A stretch of DNA of 64,000 bases. It comes from Meandrina meandrites. Taxonomy: Eukaryota; Cnidaria; Anthozoa; Scleractinia; Meandrinidae. The notes beneath the pieces were generated by a model. The model was not told where the DNA came from. It did no database searches and worked only from the letters and a program-made list of their open reading frames with translations. Shown piece after piece: positions 11,326 to 20,980 of the stretch. How positions within the stretch are numbered: the first letter of the stretch is position 1; each line of letters begins with the position of its first letter. The stretch is from contig OY855908.1 in the NCBI GenBank assembly GCA_963693305.1, positions 3,772,501 to 3,836,500 on the forward strand, written 5' to 3'. Made by a program: the position numbers and the translations under genes.

Positions 11326-11560
11326 AATTCATGAATACCGTCGCCACAGATTGAGAAGGTAGATCCGATAGATCCTAAAAACGTAATTCAAACGTAATTC
11401 ACTTTCTCATTGTGCCTACTCAAGCCATCTGTCAACATGCTTCAACAAAGTGAAGTTTTCCAGTTTGCTCACGTGTAAGACGGAGCATAGCTGCGATAAA
11501 CACGTTAAATCAACATGAACGCCGCAAACCGTGACTTTGGACCTTTTATGAAAAGTGCAA
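11326..11560 (+). repeat. Orphan copy of the array promoter region
   Basis: This repeats the sequence that lies about 180-410 bp upstream of the array genes (GAATACCGTCGCCAC..., CTCACGTGTAAGACGG..., AACATGAACGCCGC...), but no coding frame follows. Other orphan or partial copies start near 12175, 14935, 15640 and 16085. The reach to the CCAAT box is absent here. The stretch 11561-12160 holds more duplicated non-coding sequence. Confidence 0.75.
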
Positions 11561-12568
11561 TGGGGCGTTAGTAGATGTTATCACATCTGCTGTATATGGC
11601 TTTTATATCCCTGCGATATACTTTTACTTATGATTGTAAAAAATTGAATACAGTTTAACTGAATTTATTCCGGACACGTTTTTTTTTTAATAGGACTGCT
11701 CTTTTCTGATTTCTCAAGAGTTAGGAAAATTAGGGGAAGGAAATATTTAAAAAAACCGCCCGGGGTTAACAAAAAGGACATGCTTGTGCTCGAGTTAACG
11801 CGCGCTTTAACACCTGGTCGAGTGGAGGGCATGAATTACTGTCTCTAGTCATTCTGGAAACAGCACTGACTGTGAGCTCGAACACCCTCCAATAAACCAC
11901 ACCTCAGCGGTTTATATCCAGAGCAACAAAATCCTGATCTCTTCCGATTATGAAAGCCCTCAACAGCAGCTTGCTCTTTTCAATTTTATTTCCTTGCCTT
12001 TTCCTATGTTAAGTACTAAGAACATGTTTCAGCCGGTTATTTTTTTATGTCCCTTTGCTCTACCACGACTACCACTCTCCATGCAGCATTCTTATATCGA
12101 TACTTTTTCAAACGAAAAATTTTTTTTTCAGGTCTTGCATTGTAAAAAGTCTGCCAAGTGCACTTTAATGTTCCTGAAGTGAATACCGTCGCCACAGAAG
12201 ATAGATCCGATAGATCCTAACCTACGTTTTAGCTTTTCTTAAACGTAATTCACTTTCTCATTGTGCCTGCTCAAACCATCTGCCAACATGCTTCAACAAA
12301 GTGAAGTTTTCCAGTTAGCTCACGTGTAAGACGGGGCATAGCTGCGATAAACACGTTAAATCAACATGAACGCCGCAAACTGTGACTTTGGACCTTTGTG
12401 AAAAGTGCAACGAGGCATATTTAATATAATTATGATATTTGCTGTTGAAGATTGCAAATCAACAGTACAACACGCAATGCAGGTAGACACGTTTAATAAC
12501 AGAACCTTTATCAGTACATAGTTACAACTATTCAAGACTTCGCTACCTTAGTTGCTGCGCAATTTGAT

Positions 12569-12775
12569 ATGGAGAACGGCAAAGGACATCAACACCGATG
12601 CAAGAAAGGAGTCAATTATGAAGAAGCCATGAATCAGGCTCTGAGTGAAATCTTTCGAAATCTGAAGGAGATCCAAGAAGACACTAGAAAGCAAAGACAG
12701 AAAGTCCATTTTTCAGAAGTCCATTTTTCAACCTACACTCGCCTGAACTACTTCGGCGCAACAGTTTTCATGTAA
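12569..12775 (+). pseudogene. Array family member truncated at a duplication breakpoint
   Basis: It reads MENGKGHQHR...EEAMNQALSEIF...KQRQKV, like the intact gene at 17439. After codon 48 it switches to unrelated sequence matching the start of the 2 kb duplicate (GTCCATTTTTCA, present both at the gene's break and in the incoming block). The RRRVSAP site and the acidic tail are lost. Its upstream CCAAT box is also altered: ATTGGCT has become ATTTGCT near 12436. It is probably non-functional. Confidence 0.8.
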
Positions 12776-13438
12776 CAGTTTTCATGTAGCAAAATAAGGC
12801 AAAATTTACTTAGGAATTATTTAATTACATAATTTTACTTTTAACATGTACTGAGTTCAAACGAGGCCAAGTGTGAATCCTGATTTTAAATTTGTTTAGA
12901 AACGACACTTTTTCAGACCTCTAGCTAACCTTCATGTGTAAATTTCAATTTTAAGCTCTTCAATTCTTAACCACGGAAAAACCCATTGGCCTATTGAAAA
13001 TTCAAAACCTCTAATATAGGCAAGACCACAGGGAGAAACCAGTGAGGCATGCCAGAACCAGCAACCTCTCTGGTTTGTCGCCGTGGTCTTACCTATATTT
13101 GCTGACCACCGGTCCTGGAGCACGAATACAAACCTTAATCATTTCCCTTGCTGTATGGATCAATTTTCCACTTTAATGTTCCTGAAGTGAATACCGTCAC
13201 CACAAAAGATAGATCCGATAGATCCTAACCTACGTTTTAGCTTTTCTTAATTCACTTTCTCATTGTGCCTACTCAAGCCATCTGCCAACATGCTTCAACA
13301 AAGTGAAGTTTTCCAGTTAGCTCACGTGTAAGACGGGGCATAGCTGCGATAAACACGTTAAATCAACATGAACGCCGCAAACCGTGACTTTGGAGCTTTT
13401 GTGAAAAGTCAACGAGGCGTATTTATTATAATAATGTG

Positions 13439-13445
13439 ATTGGCT
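13439..13445 (+). promoter_or_regulatory. Inverted CCAAT box of the array gene at 13571
   Basis: ATTGGCT, 126 bp before the ATG, the same spacing as at 10136 and 17439. Confidence 0.55.
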
Positions 13446-13570
13446 GTTGAAGATTGCAAATCAACGGTACAACACGCAATGCAGGTAGACACGTTTAATA
13501 ACAAGACCTTTATCAGTACATAGTTACCACTATTCAAGCCTTCGCTACCTTAGTTGCTGCGCAATTTGAT

Positions 13571-13906
13571 ATGGAGAACGGCAAAGGACATCAACACCGA
13601 TGCAAGAAAGGAATCAATTATGAAGAAGCCATGAATCAGGCCTTGAGTGAAATCTTTCAAAATCTCAAGGAGATCCATGAAGACACTAGAAAGCAAAGAG
13701 AGAAAGTCAGTCTTTGGCGGCGGAGGGTGAGTGCTCCAGCTACGGCGCTCAGAGAAACAGCAGTAACTTTAAAGTAACCGAAAAAAGAACTACTTGACAG
13801 AAAATTATCAACACCAGTACCAGCTGCTTCTTCAACTTTGTCGACCATGCATTGGGTTTTGCAATGCTTTGAAGAAGAGGAGGAGGAACTTGACGGGAGT
13901 GATTGA
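13571..13906 (+). pseudogene. Array family member with internal nonsense codon (copy 2)
   Basis: The ORF has the same 68-residue product as the one at 10136, including the TAA at codon 69, and the C-terminal part again continues in frame to STMHWVLQCF plus the acidic tail. The copy arose with the 2 kb duplication. The absence of further decay in either copy indicates that the duplication is recent. Confidence 0.8.
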
Positions 13907-14271
13907 TTCAAGCTTTGGCTTCCTGAACAATTATTAAAAACTGAAATATGGATGGTTGGTTTAGGCTTTTTGGAACTGAGTGTGTTGTCCTTAAAAGATT
14001 ATACATTATCCACTGGGCGGCAATTCTGTACAAGCAAGAGAGTATCTTGATACAGGCTTTTAAATTTCGCTAGGTTAAAGGAAAAGCTTGCAGAGTCACG
14101 AAACGAAATGATCCGTACTGTGAGCTCTTAGTATGACCTACGAATATCCCATTCGTGTGTTGAGTAGCAGACGATGCCTTGCCACTGAAAGAACTTCGCT
14201 AATTCTAAAGCAATGTAAATAACTTAACAAGCGTTAGTAGATGTTATCACGTGTGCTGTATATGACTTTTT

Positions 14272-14285
14272 TAGTATCACCCAAC

Positions 14286-14323
<38 letters not shown>

Positions 14324-14466
14324 GCTACTAGAGGACTATTAGTAATAGTCATCGAGTAGCGAAATTCGTGACGCTTTCTTTCGTTTTATTCCCGAATAAA
14401 TCTTTCTTATACTTGCATTTGCTAACTTTATTATTGCTTTTTCTGTCCGACTAGTTGGGTGATACT
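14272..14466. mobile_element. MITE 'GTATCACCCAACTAGT', copy 3
   Basis: Same ends as copies 1 and 2, within the duplicated block. Confidence 0.75.
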
Positions 14467-14467
14467 A

Positions 14468-14468
<1 letters not shown>

Positions 14469-14501
<33 letters not shown>

Positions 14502-14573
14502 GTCAATAGCCCATTCGGCTTCGCCTCATGGGCTATTGACCCGTAGCCCGCAAGGGCTACAGGTCTAATTGTT
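14469..14573. repeat. GGGTCTAATTGTT hairpin repeat, copy 3
   Basis: Same palindrome as at 8997-9105. Confidence 0.8.
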
Positions 14574-14727
14574 AATAAATATCCCTGCGATAGACTTTAC
14601 TTATGATTGTAAAAAATGGAATAAAAGTTAACTGAATTTATTCCGGACACGTTTTGTTTGAATAGGATTGTTCTTTTCTGAGTTCTCAAGAGTTAGGAAA
14701 ATTAGGGGAAGAAAATATTAAAAAATC

Positions 14728-16160
14728 GATTGATTTCCGATGATCGATTATCATCGATTGGGCACGCCGGGCGTACTAAGAAAATGTTTCAGCCGGTTAT
14801 TTTTTTATGTCCCTTTGCTCTACCACGACTACCACTGACCATGCAGCATTCTAATATCGATACTTTTTCGGACGAAAAAAAAATTTTCAGGTCTTGCATT
14901 GTAAAAAGTCTGCCAAGTGCACTAAAATGTTCCTGAATTGAATACCGTCGCCAAAAAAGATAGATCCGATAGATCCTAACCTACGTTTTAGCTTTTCTTA
15001 AACGTAATTCACTTTCTCATTGTGCCTACTCAAGCCATCTGCCAACATGCTTCAAGAAAGTGAAGTTTTCCAGTTAGCTCACGTGTAAGACGAGGCATAG
15101 CTGCGATAAACACGTTAAATCAACATGAATAGTTGGGTGATACTAAAACAATTAGACTAAAAATACTAAAACAATTAGACCCTTTGCCCTCACGGGCCAC
15201 GGGTCAATAGCCCATGAGGCGAAGCCTCATGGGCTATTGACCCGTAGCCCGCAAGCGCTACGGGTCTAATTGTTAAAGATCTCTGCGATAGACTTTACTT
15301 ATGATTGTAAAAAATTGAATAAAATTTAACTGAATTTATTCTGGACACGTTTTATTTGAATAGGATTGTTCTTTCGTGAGTTCTCAAGAGTTAGGAAAAT
15401 TAGGGGAAGAAAATATTAAAAAATCGATTGATTTCCGATGATCGATTATCATCAATTGGGCACGCCGGGCGTACTAAGAACATGTTTCAGCCGGTTATTT
15501 TTTTATGTTCCTTTGCTCTACCACGACTACCACTGACCATGCAGCATTCTTATATCGATACTTTTTCAGACGAAAAAAATTTTTTTTTCAGGTCTTGCAT
15601 TGTAAAAAGTCTGCCAAGTGCACTAAAATGTTCCTGAATTGAATACCGTCGCCAAAAAAGATAGATCCGATAGATCCTAACCTACGTTTTTGCTTTTCTT
15701 AAACGTAATTCACTTTCTCATTGTGCCTACTCAAGCCATCTGCCAACATGCTTCAACAAAGTGAAGTTTTCCAGTTAGCTCACGTGTAAGACGAGGCATA
15801 GCTGCGATAAACACGTTAAATCAACATGAACGCCGCAAACCGTGACTTTGGAGCTTTTGTGAAAAGTGCAACGAGGCGTATTTAATATAATAATATGATC
15901 GATTGATTTCCGATGATCGATTATCATCGATTGGGCACGCCGGACGTACTAAGAACATGTTTCAGCCGATTAGTTTTTTATGGTCCTTTGCTCTACCACG
16001 ACTACCACTCACCATGCAGCATTCTTATATCGATACTTTTACAGACGAAAAAAAATTTTTTTTTCAGGTCTTGCATTGTTCCCGAAGTGAATACCGTCGC
16101 CACAGAAGATAGATCCGATAGATCCTAACCTACCTTTTAGCTTTTCTTAAACGTAATTCA
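14728..16160. repeat. Tandem units of duplicated promoter and leader sequence
   Basis: Three successive units begin with GATTTCCGATGATCGATTA (about 14730, 15428 and 15903). They continue through a shared block (ATGTTTCAGCCG..., CACGACTACCACT..., ATATCGATACTTTT) into the GAATACCGTCGCC promoter-region block. Fragments also occur at 11994-12165. Short frames of about 69 codons recur in each unit, but they start in non-conserved context and drift at the 3' end, so I do not call them genes. A fourth hairpin repeat sits at 15168-15277. Confidence 0.75.
15168..15277. repeat. GGGTCTAATTGTT hairpin repeat, copy 4
   Basis: The most symmetrical copy: GGGTCAATAGCCCATGAGGC is followed almost directly by its reverse complement. 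It is preceded by a short end fragment of the MITE. Confidence 0.8.
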
Positions 16161-17124
16161 CAAACATGCTAAAGCTGAATAGGGAGAAAACAGAGCTTCT
16201 AGTAATAGGACCAAAAAACAAAATTACACCACCTATTGAGGGTATTCATGTGGCCTGCGAATACATTGAAGTCTCTAGTAACGCCAGAAATATAGGAGTA
16301 ACTTTTGATACTCACATGAACTTAGAGAAACATGTTATGAACACCTGCAAGACAGCCTTTTATCATTTACTCAATATAGCGAGGATATGGAACTGTCTTT
16401 CTCTGGATGAAGCAGAAATACTTGTTCACGCATTTATTTCATCCAAGTTGGACTTCTGTAATGCACTACTTTATGGCTACCACAATCAGTGCTGGATAGG
16501 CTCCAATACGTTCAAAACTGCTCAGCAAGTCTGGTGACAAAAACTTCAAGATCAGAACACATAACACCTGTTCTTCGTAGATTACATTGGCTCCCAATCC
16601 GGCAACGTATCACGTATAAGATGCTACTTCTTACGTTTAAAGCGCTGAATGGCATGGCACCGCAATACTTAGTTGATCTTCTCCAGCACTATACTCCGAC
16701 CAGGCAACTTAGATCATCATCAATGAATCTGTTGGTTATACCGAAATCAAACCTAAAGTCTTATGGAGAAAGATCTTTTCAAGTTGCCGCTCCCAGACTA
16801 TGGAATGGGCTTCCAAACAAACTTAAATCTATTAAATCACTTAACATTTTTAAAAAAGAACTTAAAACATTGCTTTTTAGAGAGGCCTTTTTATATTAAT
16901 CATATTTTATTTTTTAACCCAAGGTAAATTGTAAATTATTTAATTAATATTTTACTTTTTAAAATTGTCAAAACTTAGAGAGGCCTTTTGGTATTAATCA
17001 TATTAAATTTTTTAATCCAAAGCAAATTGTAAATTATTTAATTAATATTTTACTTTTTAGAATTGTCAAGCGCCTTTGAACTTATAGAAATGGCGCTATA
17101 TAAATGATTATTATTAGTTATTAT
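16161..17124 (+). mobile_element. 5'-truncated LINE, L2/CR1-like reverse transcriptase tail
   Basis: Two overlapping frames, 16166-16534 and 16489-16899, encode the end of a non-LTR retrotransposon reverse transcriptase. Motifs are KLNREKTELLVIG, SSKLDFCNALLYG, then after a frameshift near 16480 DRLQYVQNCSASLV, HITPVLRRLHWLPIRQRI, LLTFKALNG and AAPRLWNGLP. The element ends in GCGCTATATAAATGATTATT, typical of L2-like LINEs. It has split one promoter-region copy: sequence before 16161 resumes at about 17125. The 3' UTR is tandemly duplicated, with 16878-16975 repeated at about 16976-17071. It is 5'-truncated, frameshifted and inactive. Confidence 0.85.
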
Positions 17125-17306
17125 TTCTCATTGTGCCTACTCAAGCCATCTGCCAACATGCTTCAACAAAGTGAAGTTTTCCAGTTAGCTCACGTGTAAG
17201 ACGGAGCATAGCTACGATAAACACGTTAAATCAACATGAACGCCGCAAACCGTGACTTTGGAGCTTTTGTGAAAAGTCAACAAGGCGTATTTAATATAGT
17301 AATGTG

Positions 17307-17313
17307 ATTGGCT
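17307..17313 (+). promoter_or_regulatory. Inverted CCAAT box of the intact array gene
   Basis: ATTGGCT, 126 bp before the ATG at 17439, within GTGATTGGCTGTTGAAG. Confidence 0.55.
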
Positions 17314-17438
17314 GTTGAAGATTGCAAATCAACAGCACAACACGCAATGCAGGTAGATACGTTTAATAACAAGACCTTTATCAGTACATAGTTACCACTA
17401 TTCAAGCCTTCGCTACCTTAGTTGCTGCGCAACTTGAT

Positions 17439-17801
17439 ATGGAGAACGGCAAAGGACATCAACACCGATGCAAGAAAGCAGTTAATTATGAAGAAGCCAT
17501 GAATCAGGCCTTGAGTGAAATCTTTCGAAATCTCAAGGAGATCCATGAAGACACAAGAAAGCAAAGAGAGAAAGTCAGCCTTCGGCGGCGGAGGGTGAGT
17601 GCTCCAGCTACGGCGCTTAGAGAAACAACAGTAACTTTAAAGCAACCAAAAAAAGAACTACTTGACAGAAAATTATCAACACCAGTACCAGTTGCTTCTT
17701 CAACTTTGTCGACCATGCATTGGGTTTTGCAATGCTTTGAAGAAGAGGAGGAGGAAACGGGAGTGATTGATTCAGGCTTTGGCTTCCTGAACAATTATTG
17801 A
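17439..17801 (+). CDS. Uncharacterised array-family protein, intact plus-strand copy (120 aa)
   Basis: I do not recognise this protein. It is hydrophilic and probably intracellular, with no signal peptide or membrane segment. Residues 16-45 form a likely helix (NYEEAMNQALSEIF followed by NLKEIHEDTRKQ). Residues 46-60 are strongly basic and contain RRRRVSAPA, where S54 fits R-x-x-S-x-P, a basophilic-kinase and mode-I 14-3-3-type consensus. A Ser/Thr/Pro-rich linker leads to STMHWVLQCF (91-100), six glutamates and a short tail. The related genes at 22383 and 28498 keep the same order of elements, which argues for selection on the protein. The sequence is intronless from ATG to stop. It is the only complete plus-strand copy among five in this subcluster. 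Function is unknown; a phospho-regulated adaptor is only a guess. Confidence 0.75.
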   Translation: MENGKGHQHRCKKAVNYEEAMNQALSEIFRNLKEIHEDTRKQREKVSLRRRRVSAPATALRETTVTLKQPKKELLDRKLSTPVPVASSTLSTMHWVLQCFEEEEEETGVIDSGFGFLNNY

Positions 17802-19477
17802 AAACTGAAATATGGATGGTTGGTTTAGGCTTTTTGGAACTGAGTGTGTTGTCCTTAAAAGATTATACATTATCCACTATTTTGGTACAGGCTTTTAAAT
17901 TTTGCCGGATTAAAGTAAAAGCTTGTAGAGTCACGAAACCAAATGATTTGTACTGTGAGCTCTTAGTATGACCTACGAATATCCCATTCGTGTGTTGAGT
18001 AGCAGACGATGCCTTGCCACTGCAGAACTTTTCTAAAGCAATGTGAATAACTTAACGAGCGTCAATGGATGTTATCACATCTGCTCAGTGTATATGGCTT
18101 TTATATCCGTGCGATATACTTTTACTTATGATTGTAAGAATTTGAATACAGTTAAACTGAATTTATTCCGGACACGTTTTGTTTGAATAGGATTGTTCTT
18201 TTCTGAGTTCTCAAGAGTTAGGAAATTTAGGGCAAGGAAATATTAAAAAACTGCTCGGTGTTAACAAAAAGGACTTGCTCGTGCTCAAGTTCACGCGCGC
18301 TTTAACACCTGGAGGGCATGAATTACTGTGTCTAGTCATTCTGGAAACAGTACTGACTGTAATTAAAAAAAAATAGAATGATCTTATTCAAAAGAAGACA
18401 AGTATACTGGAATATATATTAATATATACTGGAAAATTCAAGAAACCTTCATTGACTGAAGTAAACACAAAATATTATGTGTGGCCTTGTTGTGGATTTA
18501 AAGGAACTGAATTGACCGAAGGGTTAAATAAATAAGTAAATAATCTCAGACAAATGATAAATCGGGATTAAAACAGTTAATAACTAAGATATTATCTGTG
18601 TGTCAGATATGTGGTCTTTTTAAAACATGCATCCTTTACATTGCGAAATCCTGATCAAAAAAGGCAGCACCATGTTTATCATTTTACGCTAAGACTACAA
18701 TGATTATAACCTCAAAATAAGTAAAACAAACCAGGATGCATATATGCCAAGAAAATCTGGAAATGCCAACAGAACCATTTTATCATTGAAATGCCAAATT
18801 TGTAGTCCCCGAATCATTTGTTGGTTTTCATAATTGTTTGATCTTTCTTCAGGTTCACTGTAGTAGACAATTTCGTGTTTTAATTATTGTAGTTAGCTCT
18901 TGATTCACTTCAGTAATTTTTAAAATTAGCCGGTTCTTGATCAGTACCTTTGTTTGCTTCTTCCCTTTTCAGTGTTTCTTGAAAGAGAATCCGATTTTTA
19001 AATGAATCATGTCATGAAACCGCCACACCACCAAAAACGAACTTCCAACTTGAGATTAACGAAACATAAACACGTAACTGAAAACTCAAAATACTGAAAA
19101 TAAACCCTCCATTTGTGAACAATAGAAAACCCTCAAGACATCGCTAATCCTTCGCCAAAAATCAGCGAAAAGCTGACATCATCCGAGTTGCGTTGCGTTG
19201 ACAAAACACAATCACACCGCTTAGTCTATCACAGTGGCCCGGAGGACCCCTCAGTCTTTCGTGCTCTTAAAACGCGTGCATCATAACTCGATAGTGCTGC
19301 TAAAGCATGAACCACTTGTTAATTCCCATATTTTGACCAAAGATACCTTGCTGAATGTGAGGAATGTGAATTTGCTTGGGAGAAAGCACAAGTCGGATAG
19401 ATGCCGTATGTCCCAGATTTTCCTCTGGTCATTCCAGTTGATTTTTATTCTTCTTTTTAGCCGTTGCAGGATTTGCA
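17802..19477. other. Intergenic, no gene seen
   Basis: The first 550 bp repeat the 3' flank found after the copies at 10136 and 13571. The rest (about 18360-19477) is AT-rich with no recognisable gene or clear repeat. Two polypyrimidine-AG sites just before 19478 could be a 5'-UTR splice acceptor. Confidence 0.5.
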
Positions 19478-20037
19478 ATGAACGCCCCTAAAGAATCGAA
19501 AACCCGACAGAGGAGTACAGTGAATTTTTAAGAGGCTATGGAACAAGCTTTTCGTGAGATCTTTCAGAATCTTAAAGTGATTGAAGAGGGCGCTAAAAAG
19601 CAAAGAGAAAAATTAGATCTTCAGCGAAGAAGAGGAAGCGCTCCTGCTACAATGCTTAGAGAAACGGCAAGAACTTTTAGGCAATCAAGAAAGGAACGTG
19701 CACGAACGATATCCACACCAGCAGCCGTTGCTTCAACTTCGTCAGCTATCCAGCAAGCCACGAACAGAGCCTCTATTGTGCAAAAACGCGCCAAACAAAA
19801 CTCAGCTGCGTGGGAAGTGAACTGAGGAGGAAATGTAACGGAGAAATAGTTTCACATCTCTCGCCTCAGTTTCCCAAAGGCTTGTTCCTTTCGCCGGGTT
19901 TCCTCTTTAGAAGATACTAAAGAAGATGGCCCACACTAACAAGCTCTTCAACTTCGTCCCTCTCAAAGTTCTTGCAGTGGGCTTTGCAGTGGTTTGAAGA
20001 CCGAGACGTTGGGTCGTTTTATTTAAAATCTGGATAA
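19478..20037 (+). pseudogene. Diverged array family member, two lesions
   Basis: ATG at 19478 opens MNAPKESKTRQRSTVNF, which aligns with the family start. Codon 18 is TAA (19529-19531) where relatives have GAA. The frame then continues as EAMEQAFREIFQNL, a basic block with RRRGSAPAT, and STPAAVASTSS to a stop at 19825. The expected C-terminal motif reappears only at about 19945-20037 as STSSLSKFLQWALQWFEDRD, so roughly 150-200 bp of extra sequence separates it. An in-frame ATG at 19538 could start a shortened protein. I judge it a pseudogene; splicing across the gap is an alternative. Confidence 0.65.
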
Positions 20038-20812
20038 GCTTCTTCGAAGGTTACAGATTGAAAAGAGGTAATTCCCGATACATGATTAAAATTTTTAAGC
20101 AATCGAGGGAAACTATAGAACTGCCTTGAACTAGCTAGAACTGGGAAGTTGCAAGCGACCTCGCGAAAACTTTACTGTTGTCGTCCTAGGATTTCAGTTC
20201 ACACTGACGGAACCATAAAACGACCCAACAAAACTGCCCTCTACAGAACTACAGAGTTGGAAAGAAAAAAAAACGTGAATTAAACATCAGACATTTATAA
20301 ACCAGCGATCAATTTCAGCGCGCTCTCCATGGGCAAAACACATCACGTGGTACAAAAGCGGATGTCTGGTATCAGACATTCATGATGGGAGAAGGCTACG
20401 CGAGCTCAGTGGATGGCTACACATTGGCTGCTAGCTGCGGTCATCTTTGTTTACACCATGAAACTACTACAACTTGATTTTACTATGAACGTATGAGGAA
20501 GTCTCCCGCTCCCCGACTCGATTATTTATTGTTAATAGCAAAAATACACATCTGGGATTGTCGAAGAAATGGTGTACGCCCTTGTATTGAAGGTTTTAAA
20601 TCTAAAATTAAAATAAAGTTTGAAACCGAGAAGTATATTGCTATAAAAATAATAAATTAAGGATTTTCAAAAAAAAGTGAGAGATCTGGGAAATGGGAGA
20701 AATATAAGATTACGAGAACTGTTATAAGTATTGCGTTGTAACTAGTGCGTGTAATGTAGTGTAAGCATTGTTATTAATTATAATATAAATAATTATGTAA
20801 TGTCAATGTAAT
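20038..20812. other. Intergenic, no gene seen
   Basis: No coding frame of note. GTCTCCCGCTCCCC occurs at about 20502 and again near 21180, bracketing the palindrome and suggesting that 20500-21195 is one repeat element. Confidence 0.4.
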
Positions 20813-20857
20813 ACTTTAAAAGTTCAAAGGCTATTATATACGTAAGTTAAAATGTAA

Positions 20858-20894
20858 AACCGAACGTTTTCGACTAAAATTCATCATCAGGGTT
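20858..20894 (-). ncRNA. Hammerhead-like motif, opposite strand
   Basis: The reverse-complement partner of the motif at 20899-20935. The core CTGATGA...GAAA and stem III AACGTT are kept; stem II has one mismatch (GAAT/AGTC). Confidence 0.4.
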
Positions 20895-20898
20895 GATC

Positions 20899-20935
20899 AA
20901 CCCTGATGATGACTTTTAGTCGAAAACGTTCGGTT
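20899..20935 (+). ncRNA. Hammerhead ribozyme-like motif with intact core
   Basis: In order: AACC (stem I), CTGATGA core, T, stem II GACT/AGTC with a TTT loop, GAAA core, self-complementary AACGTT as a minimal stem III, C as cleavage base, then GGTT completing stem I. All conserved core bases (CUGANGA...GAAA, U16.1, H17 = C) are present. Minimal stem III hammerheads in retroelements are reported to work as dimers. Activity here is inferred, not shown. Confidence 0.5.
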
Positions 20936-20980
20936 TTACATTTTAACTTATGTATATAATAGCCTTTGAATTTTTAAAGT

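Larger units (their letters stand above)
9300..11337. repeat. 2 kb segmental duplication, copy 1
   Basis: Nearly identical to 12740-14759 (offset about 3435-3440; only a few substitutions and small indels seen). It includes the hairpin at 9589-9662, a promoter, the family pseudogene at 10136, a MITE and a hairpin repeat. Because both copies share the same nonsense codon, the duplication is younger than the gene's inactivation. Confidence 0.92.
12740..14759. repeat. 2 kb segmental duplication, copy 2
   Basis: Near-identical to 9300-11337. The left junction lies inside the family gene at 12569. The right junction passes into the CGATTATCATCGATTGGGC-type tandem units. Confidence 0.92.
20813..20980. 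repeat. Long near-perfect palindrome with two opposed hammerhead-like motifs
   Basis: The arms of about 80 bp (CTTTAAAAGTTCAAAGGCT... and the reverse complement ending ...CCTTTGAATTTTTAAAG) meet at GGTTGATCAACC. Only a few mismatches are present. Each arm contains a hammerhead-like motif on opposite strands. Confidence 0.9.

Noticed and set aside
14730..16128. Repeated frames of about 69 codons in the tandem units
   Set aside because: They recur only because the DNA is repeated; the C-termini differ by frame slips in A/T runs, and similarity is no better at the protein level than at the DNA level.
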